64,000 nt of DNA from Arthrobacter sp. PM3 (GTDB lineage: Bacteria > Actinomycetota > Actinomycetes > Actinomycetales > Micrococcaceae): positions 1,391,295 to 1,455,294 of the forward strand of contig NZ_CP022314.1 of assembly GCF_003352915.1 (NCBI RefSeq). Reading direction: 5' to 3'. Position numbers and translations under genes: made by a program. This document shows positions 59,049 through 64,000 of this stretch, piece by piece (the first letter of the stretch is position 1; the number at the start of each line of letters is the position of its first letter). Under the pieces are notes generated by a model. That model saw only the letters and a list, made by a program, of their open reading frames with translations. It was not told the DNA's origin and did not search any database.

Positions 59049-59999
59049 CTACTGGCCGGGCTTGTTGGCGCCGTTGTTCAGGTTGGACGCGATGTTGCGG
59101 ACGGCAGTCTTGGCATCGGTGGCAACCTTGGAAGCGGCTTTCGTCGCGTCGTCGGCCGCGTCCTTGGCAGCATCCGCAGCGTCGTCGGCCGCGTCAGCCG
59201 CGGTGTCGGCTGCCGCGTCCGCTGCGGCGACGGCGGCGGCACCGGCCTTATCGGCGGTGTCCTTGAGGGTCTCGCTGACACCCGAGGGCGCCGGGGCCGG
59301 CGTCACGGGCGTCGGAACCTTCCACGGGTCCTCCACCGGCTTGGATGCCCTCCAGGCAGCGACGCCGGCAGCTACCGCAGCGGCGAGGATGCCGAAGATG
59401 AGCAGCCCGCGGTGCTTGTGCTTGGGCTTCTGCGGCTTGCCGAGCTTGGCGCTGGCGGTCTTGGAGGCCTCGCTGGCGACAGCCTTGATGTTCTTGCCGG
59501 CGACATGGGCCTGCTCCTGGACGCTGCGGACCACACCGGAGTCGACAAGCTTCTGTGCCACGGCGTCCACGTGCGCCGGAGCGTTTTCCAGCGTGCGGTG
59601 GACAGCCTCCGAAGCGTGCCCGAGCTGGTCGGAGAGCCGGGGAAGGTATTCGACAACCACCCGGTCACGTGCGTTGGCGATCACCGGGGCCGCCTTGTCC
59701 ACAGCTTCGTGCAGGCGCGGTGCTGCGCCCTCGGCGGCGTCGGTGATCTTGGGCGCAAGGTGGGCCAGGCTGTCCTGGAGGCGGGGGGTGACAGTGGCGA
59801 CGCTGCCGGCCAGGGTGTGGGCGGCAGTCTTGAGCCCCTCCTGGATCTTGGGAGAAGCGGTGTCCAGTCCATACTGCAACCGGGGAACGGCCCAATTCAC
59901 GGCCGCTTCAACCCGCGGGGCCGCCCAATCCTTGGCGGTGTCCACCCCGCTGCTGACTGTCTGCTCCAGATCACGGGCAATACGATCCGATTTCTTCAC
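59049..59999 (-). CDS. Ala-rich single-pass membrane protein, amphipathic repeats
   Basis: A 316-residue protein of unknown function, starting at GTG 59999 after GGGAGGTAGTT. Residues about 20-190 consist of helical repeats with AAPRxxxAV/LDTASPK-like heptads, predicted long amphipathic coils. A basic stretch (KPQKPKHKHRG) and one membrane helix (LLIFGILAAAVAAGVAAW) lie at about 190-215. The C-terminal 100 residues are extremely Ala/Asp-rich (DAAADTAADAADDAADAAKDAAD), like LEA or apolipoprotein repeats. It may associate with membranes or stabilise the envelope. Confidence 0.75.
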   Translation of the reverse strand: MKKSDRIARDLEQTVSSGVDTAKDWAAPRVEAAVNWAVPRLQYGLDTASPKIQEGLKTAAHTLAGSVATVTPRLQDSLAHLAPKITDAAEGAAPRLHEAVDKAAPVIANARDRVVVEYLPRLSDQLGHASEAVHRTLENAPAHVDAVAQKLVDSGVVRSVQEQAHVAGKNIKAVASEASKTASAKLGKPQKPKHKHRGLLIFGILAAAVAAGVAAWRASKPVEDPWKVPTPVTPAPAPSGVSETLKDTADKAGAAAVAAADAAADTAADAADDAADAAKDAADDATKAASKVATDAKTAVRNIASNLNNGANKPGQ

Positions 60000-60153
60000 A
60001 ACTACCTCCCGATTAATGTGACGGTCTGCTGTTAGCCTACGTGTCTAGGAACGCACCGGCTATTCTTCAGGCCGAATTCCAGTGGATTTCACCCAGCGCG
60101 GAACTGACTCCGGTGCCCCCGCCGCCCGGACCCGTCATGGAAGAATAGGGCCT

Positions 60154-60699
60154 ATGACTGCCAACGCAACCGCTAAAGCCACCATCCACACGAGCCTCGG
60201 CGACATCGTCGTCAACCTCTTCGGCAACCACACGCCCAAGACCGTCGACAACTTCGTCGGGCTCGCCACCGGTGAGAAGGCCTGGACCCACCCCGAGACC
60301 GGCGAGGACAAGACGGGCACGCCGCTCTACGACGGCACCATCTTCCACCGCATCATCAAGGACTTCATGATCCAGGCCGGCGATCCCCTGGGCCGCGGCA
60401 CCGGCGGACCGGGCTACCGGTTCGACGACGAAATCCACCCGGAGCTGACCTTCAACGAGCCGTACAAGCTGGCCATGGCCAACGCCGGCATCCAGATGGG
60501 CCGCGGCACCAACGGCTCGCAGTTCTTCATCACCACCGTCCCCACGGGATGGCTGCAGGGCAAGCACAGCATCTTCGGCGAAGTGGCCGATGAAGACTCC
60601 AAGAAGGTCGTCGACGCCATCGAAGGCGTCCGCACCGGCATGGGTGACCGCCCGGTCGAGGACGTCACCATCAACAGCATCGACATCGAAAAGCTCTAA
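60154..60699 (+). CDS. Peptidyl-prolyl cis-trans isomerase, cyclophilin type
   Basis: A 181-residue cytosolic cyclophilin that speeds proline isomerisation. Conserved active-site segments: YDGTIFHRIIKDFMIQAGDP (catalytic Arg), NGSQFFIT and KHSIFGEVADED. ATG at 60154 (MTANATAKATIH) removes 24 residues of the longer frame. The rhomboid gene begins 9 bases later in the same operon, as in many Actinobacteria. Confidence 0.95.
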   Translation: MTANATAKATIHTSLGDIVVNLFGNHTPKTVDNFVGLATGEKAWTHPETGEDKTGTPLYDGTIFHRIIKDFMIQAGDPLGRGTGGPGYRFDDEIHPELTFNEPYKLAMANAGIQMGRGTNGSQFFITTVPTGWLQGKHSIFGEVADEDSKKVVDAIEGVRTGMGDRPVEDVTINSIDIEKL

Positions 60700-60708
60700 T
60701 CCCACACC

Positions 60709-61575
60709 ATGAGCTACGGAGTTCCGGCGGCAGAGCCGTCCGCGGAGGTCCCGGTCTGCCCCAGGCACCCGGACCGGCCAGCCTATGTGCGCTGCCAGCG
60801 ATGCGGGCGCCCTGCGTGCCCCGATTGCCAGCGGGCGGCCGCCGTCGGATTCCAATGCGTTGACTGCGTCAACGAAACCAAACGCACGACGCCGGCCGTC
60901 CGGACTGTCTATGGCGGCGCCGTCACGACCGGCAAACCCGTGGTCACCTTCACGATCATCGGCCTGTGCGCCCTTGTCTATGCGCTGCAGTGGATAGTCC
61001 CCAACGACGGCATCTACCAGCAACTGGCCTACGCCCCCGCCTTCACGGATACCGAGCCGTGGCGGATGCTCACCTCGGCATTCCTGCACTCGCAGGGATT
61101 CCTGCTTCACATCGTCCTGAACATGTATACGTTGTGGATTTTCGGCCAGATCCTTGAACCGCTGCTGGGCCACGCCCGCTTTCTGGTCATCTATCTGCTC
61201 TCGGCCGTCGGCGGATCGGCCGGCTTCCTCCTGCTGACCCCGGTTTATCCGGTGAACGGGCCGGTGGGCCTCGTGGGAGCCTCAGGCGCCATCTTCGGCC
61301 TGTTCGGCGCCCTGCTGGTGGTCCAGCGGCAACGCGGCGGCGATATCCGCCAACTTCTGGTGCTGATCGCCATCAACGGCGTCATCGGTTTCATGGTCCC
61401 CCAGATCGCGTGGCAGGCCCATCTCGGCGGCCTCGTCACCGGCGTACTAAGTGCCGCCGTCATCGCCTACACCCCTCGTGGCCCCCGGCAGACCCTGGTG
61501 CAGGTTCTTGGCCTGGCCGGCGTCTTGGTGCTGGTTATCGTCGCATCCGCCGTACGGATGGCCAGCGCCGCCTAG
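60709..61575 (+). CDS. Rhomboid-family intramembrane serine protease
   Basis: A 288-residue membrane protease. An N-terminal zinc-ribbon/B-box-like region has paired Cys/His (CPRHPDRPAYVRCQRCGRPACPDCQ, CVDC; residues 17-53). Six helices follow; the catalytic Ser is in GASGAIFGLFGA, the catalytic His in WQAHLGGLVTG, and the oxyanion Asn in LHIVLNMYTLWIFG. All catalytic residues are present. It cleaves transmembrane substrates. The cyclophilin gene precedes it by 9 bases. Confidence 0.94.
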   Translation: MSYGVPAAEPSAEVPVCPRHPDRPAYVRCQRCGRPACPDCQRAAAVGFQCVDCVNETKRTTPAVRTVYGGAVTTGKPVVTFTIIGLCALVYALQWIVPNDGIYQQLAYAPAFTDTEPWRMLTSAFLHSQGFLLHIVLNMYTLWIFGQILEPLLGHARFLVIYLLSAVGGSAGFLLLTPVYPVNGPVGLVGASGAIFGLFGALLVVQRQRGGDIRQLLVLIAINGVIGFMVPQIAWQAHLGGLVTGVLSAAVIAYTPRGPRQTLVQVLGLAGVLVLVIVASAVRMASAA

Positions 61576-62613
61576 TTCGGCCTGCCCCCTCGCCGTCGGC
61601 GCGCACCCCGCCCTGCGCGTGCCTCTCCCTCTCCCTCGCCGTCGGCGGGCTTCTCCGTCCGGGGCTACTTCGACACGAAAACACTGCTCCCTGGCCCTTC
61701 ATCGCCGCCTCAGTGCCGCAAAGCCGCCCCGGACGGCGCCCGACTTCCTCCCCTGCCCGCGGGAGCGCAACGGCAGTCCGCTTACCCGAGGGCAAACCGG
61801 CCCGGCCGTCGGTGGTTTCTGCTGCAGCGGGCGGAAGTTTTCCACAAGCGTTTTCCACAGTGTTAATAACTTACAGGCATGTAGTTCCGGGCGGCGTACC
61901 CGATCTGACCGCCACGACGGGCGATTTTCGACGTCGCCCGAGCCGACTTCGGTCGGATGTCCACACCTGTGGATAACTTCTGTGGGTTCTTCTGTTAGTA
62001 AGTGGACAACTTGGCGGTCTCGAAGTTCGTATCCAACGGGCACGACGCCGGCAGTGCCCCGCCATCAACCGTCTGACCGCTGCCGCAAGGAGAGTACCCC
62101 GCAGCGCCCGGTGGGGGGCGCGGTCAGGCGGGGCACGTTTCAACAAGGTTATTCACAGTGTTAATAACTCGGCACTCCCGGTACCGGGCGGGAAGTTTTC
62201 CGGCTCATGGCCCGTCAGCGGGGATTGCCACATGGTTTCCCCGACGTTTATCCCCAGCTGTGGATAACTTGTGGGTAGCGGGGTGTTACTAAGTGGATAA
62301 CTCTCCGGCTGCCTCTGACGATGTCTGTGGAACCAGGGGTTGTACCGCGAACCGATCATCCAAGCATCAATCTTCGCTCGAAAACCCGAGGGTGGCACTT
62401 TTCCACAGGGAATCCACACTGTTAATAACTTACAGAGGTGTAATTCAGCCGAGGCCCGAGGCGGACCCGCCTGCCGGAAACCCGTTATTGGCCTCTGACC
62501 AGCGCTTTAACCTCTCAGGAGACTGGAAATGGTTGGAACTTATGAACATTGTGGATAAGTTTCCCCAGACTTGTGCACAGCTGTGGAAAAGCTCGGCAGG
62601 GGAACTGGTGTCC
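61576..62613. repeat. DnaA-box array in three 291-bp diverged repeats
   Basis: A gap of about 1 kb without a gene. Perfect minus-strand DnaA boxes (TGTGGATAA) at 61968, 62259 and 62550 are exactly 291 bp apart. Upstream of each is a plus-strand box-like sequence (TTTTCCACA 61838 and 61851; TTATTCACA 62149; TTTTCCACA 62399 and GAATCCACA 62410) followed by GTTAATAAC (61862, 62160, 62421). AGTGGACAA (62001) and AGTGGATAA (62292) repeat at the same 291-bp step. TTATCCCCA (62248), TTGTGCACA (62571) and TGTGGAAAA (62582) add further sites. Sequence between boxes is diverged. Confidence 0.8.
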
Positions 62614-63543
62614 CTAACCAGGGCTGGTTTGGGCCTGGACCCATTCCACTTCATCGGCCAGCAGTTCCAGACTGGTCCCGGCCGGTTTGTATCCCAGATC
62701 CCGGGACGCAGTGGTGTCCAGGGTCATTGCTGTCCGCCACGGGTGCTGCCCGCGGTTGGACGTAGTCGGGACCAGCTCGATTGTTCCGCTCCATGCGAGT
62801 TGAGCAGCAATGGCCTGCACAATTTGCACCGCTGAAGGGGTGTCCGGATCGGCGGCGTTCAGGATGCGGGCCCCGGGGTGGGCCGCGAGAGTCTCGATCA
62901 GGGCGGCGGCATTGGCGGCTGCGCTGAGATGGTCGATAGTTTCCGGGTCGGCCAGCTCTATGGTCGGCTCTCCACGGAGCATGTGCTCAACGATGCCTTG
63001 TGTGCGGGCCTGTCGGGCCCAACGGCCGTGGACTTTCGAGGGTCGGATTACGGTCACCGGCAGGCCGGAGTCGAGTGCTGCAAGCTCAGCGGCGACCTTG
63101 CAGGGTGCGTATCCCTCCCGGCTGTAGGGGCTGACATCGTCTCCGGCCGGCGGAAGCGTAGGGGCGTCCTCGCAGATAGGCTGCTCAAACCGGGGAGACT
63201 CGTCACTGTTGACATGCCTGCCCGCCCTGTCGGCGTAGACAGCTCGGCTCGACACCAACACCGGGCAGGTCACTGACGCCATTACCGGAAGAATGGCCCT
63301 GACGTCTGCAGCCGTATATGCGGTGAGATCGACCAGCAGATCCGCACCGCCGCCTAGGAGCCCCTCAATTCCTGCGCTGTTGCTGCGCTCGATCTGGTGG
63401 AAGCGTACCCCTGCCTCCAAGAGCTCGACAGGCATTCGCGAACCATCGCGGCCTGTCACATCCACGTTCCACCCTGCTTTGGCGAGCCGCAACGCGGTCA
63501 TGCCGCCCATGGCTCCCGTGCCGCCTAACAGAACCGCCCGCAC
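62614..63543 (-). CDS. NAD(P)-dependent epimerase/dehydratase family protein
   Basis: A 309-residue Rossmann-fold protein of the extended SDR family. The nucleotide motif is AVLLGGTGAMGGMTALRLAKAGWNV; VLVSSRAVYAD and YSREGYAPCKVAAE hold the Ser/Tyr/Lys catalytic set, with the Tyr somewhat displaced. It resembles RNA-binding/isoflavone-reductase-like SDRs more than classical sugar epimerases. GTG at 63543 behind GGGGGAGACA. Its stop is directly next to the DnaA-box repeat region. Confidence 0.85.
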   Translation of the reverse strand: MRAVLLGGTGAMGGMTALRLAKAGWNVDVTGRDGSRMPVELLEAGVRFHQIERSNSAGIEGLLGGGADLLVDLTAYTAADVRAILPVMASVTCPVLVSSRAVYADRAGRHVNSDESPRFEQPICEDAPTLPPAGDDVSPYSREGYAPCKVAAELAALDSGLPVTVIRPSKVHGRWARQARTQGIVEHMLRGEPTIELADPETIDHLSAAANAAALIETLAAHPGARILNAADPDTPSAVQIVQAIAAQLAWSGTIELVPTTSNRGQHPWRTAMTLDTTASRDLGYKPAGTSLELLADEVEWVQAQTSPG

Positions 63544-63618
63544 TGTCTCCCCCTCGACCTCGAAACACGTCCACGCCAGCTAGCGCGCTTCGCGCTTCAC
63601 AACTTATGGGCAGCGGTG

Positions 63619-64000
63619 CTAGTGCGGCCAGACTCCCGACGTTCCTCGCCGGTGGCTGTCCAGCAGATGGGTGTCGACCATGCCGATGGCTTCCATGAGC
63701 GCGAACATGGTGGTGGGTCCGACGAACGCGAAGCCCTTCTTCCGGAGCGCCTTGGACAATGCGATGGATTCGGCGGAGGTGGTGGGGATCTGGTCGAGGG
63801 AGCCGGGCCGGGGTGTGGCGGCCGGCTGGAAGGCCCAGACGAAGTCAACCAGGCCGCCGTCGTCCCTCAACGCCAGGGTGGCACGCGCATTGGTGATGGC
63901 CGCCTGGATCTTGAGCCGGTTCCGGACGATGCCGGCATCGAGCATGAGCCGTTCGACGTCGGCGTCGGTGAAGGAGGCCACGGTTTCCGGGTGGAAGTCC
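63619..64000 (-). CDS. tag: DNA-3-methyladenine glycosylase I (partial, 5' end outside window)
   Basis: The C-terminal 126 residues of a base-excision enzyme that removes 3-methyladenine. The reading frame stays open to the window edge (DFHPETVASFTDADVERLMLDAGIVRNRLKIQAAITNARA), so the true start lies beyond 64000; the internal GTG at 63981 is not a start. ALSKALRKKGFAFVGPTTMFALMEAIGMVDTHLLDSHRR is the standard Tag C-terminus; the zinc-site His/Cys at its end are partly lacking. Confidence 0.9.
   Translation of the reverse strand, partial: DFHPETVASFTDADVERLMLDAGIVRNRLKIQAAITNARATLALRDDGGLVDFVWAFQPAATPRPGSLDQIPTTSAESIALSKALRKKGFAFVGPTTMFALMEAIGMVDTHLLDSHRRGTSGVWPH

Noticed and set aside
61410..62164. 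ORFs of 188 and 237 codons running past the rhomboid end into the DnaA-box array
   Set aside because: Begin inside the rhomboid gene in another frame and run through repeats; no family resemblance.

Overview
The window is high-GC actinobacterial chromosome from around the replication origin. Gene content and order (rpmH-rnpA-yidD-yidC-jag-rsmG-parA-parB on one side; dnaA-dnaN-gnd-recF-dciA-gyrB-gyrA-DUF3566-tRNA-Ile-DLW39-tRNA-Ala on the other) point to the Micrococcaceae, most likely Arthrobacter or Pseudarthrobacter. Transcription diverges from dnaA/rpmH: nearest-origin genes on the left run on the minus strand and those on the right on the plus strand, as expected for co-orientation with replication. 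There is no rRNA, transposase, prophage or CRISPR array.

Layout. 0.3-9.3 kb: M18 aminopeptidase, amino-acid permease, an ABC exporter with its two-component system, and a PAP2/diacylglycerol-kinase fusion. 9.4-15.5 kb: sugar-type MFS transporter coupled to a DeoR regulator, an ABC-F ATPase, and a penicillin-binding lipoprotein. 15.5-19.7 kb: a second two-component system divergent from a FtsX-type ABC transporter, with a perfect palindrome between them. 19.7-25.8 kb: FAD oxidoreductase, polytopic glycosyltransferase, a stretch holding three tandem very small ORFs with good ribosome sites, histidine phosphatase and CCA-adding enzyme. 25.9-31.9 kb: the conserved nudix-murJ-pseudokinase-trxB-trxA block.

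32.07-37.8 kb is unusual: about 5.7 kb without a convincing gene, carrying nine exact parS sites (GTTTCACGTGAAAC) and one near-exact site, plus two DnaA-box clusters; another exact parS lies inside parA. Four sites form a 40-45 bp spaced array. One site is the stem of a perfect 32-bp palindrome that looks like the parB terminator. This is the likely centromere on which ParB loads.

37.85-55.9 kb is the replication core: segregation (parA, parB), membrane insertion (yidC, yidD), RNA processing (rnpA), L34, DnaA, sliding clamp, RecF, the DciA helicase loader and DNA gyrase. DnaA boxes flank dnaA on both sides; the dnaA-dnaN gap with its AT-rich end is the best oriC candidate.

56-64 kb: two tRNAs, DLW-39 peptide, cupin, EamA transporter, glycosyltransferase, Ala-rich membrane protein, cyclophilin, rhomboid protease, then a 1-kb gene-free gap, a nucleoside-diphosphate-sugar epimerase-like protein and a truncated DNA-3-methyladenine glycosylase I. 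The 1-kb gap is the most surprising element: three diverged copies of a roughly 291-bp module, each with a perfect DnaA box at exactly 291-bp steps and a GTTAATAAC motif, about 16 kb from oriC. It may be a DnaA-binding/titration locus or an auxiliary origin.
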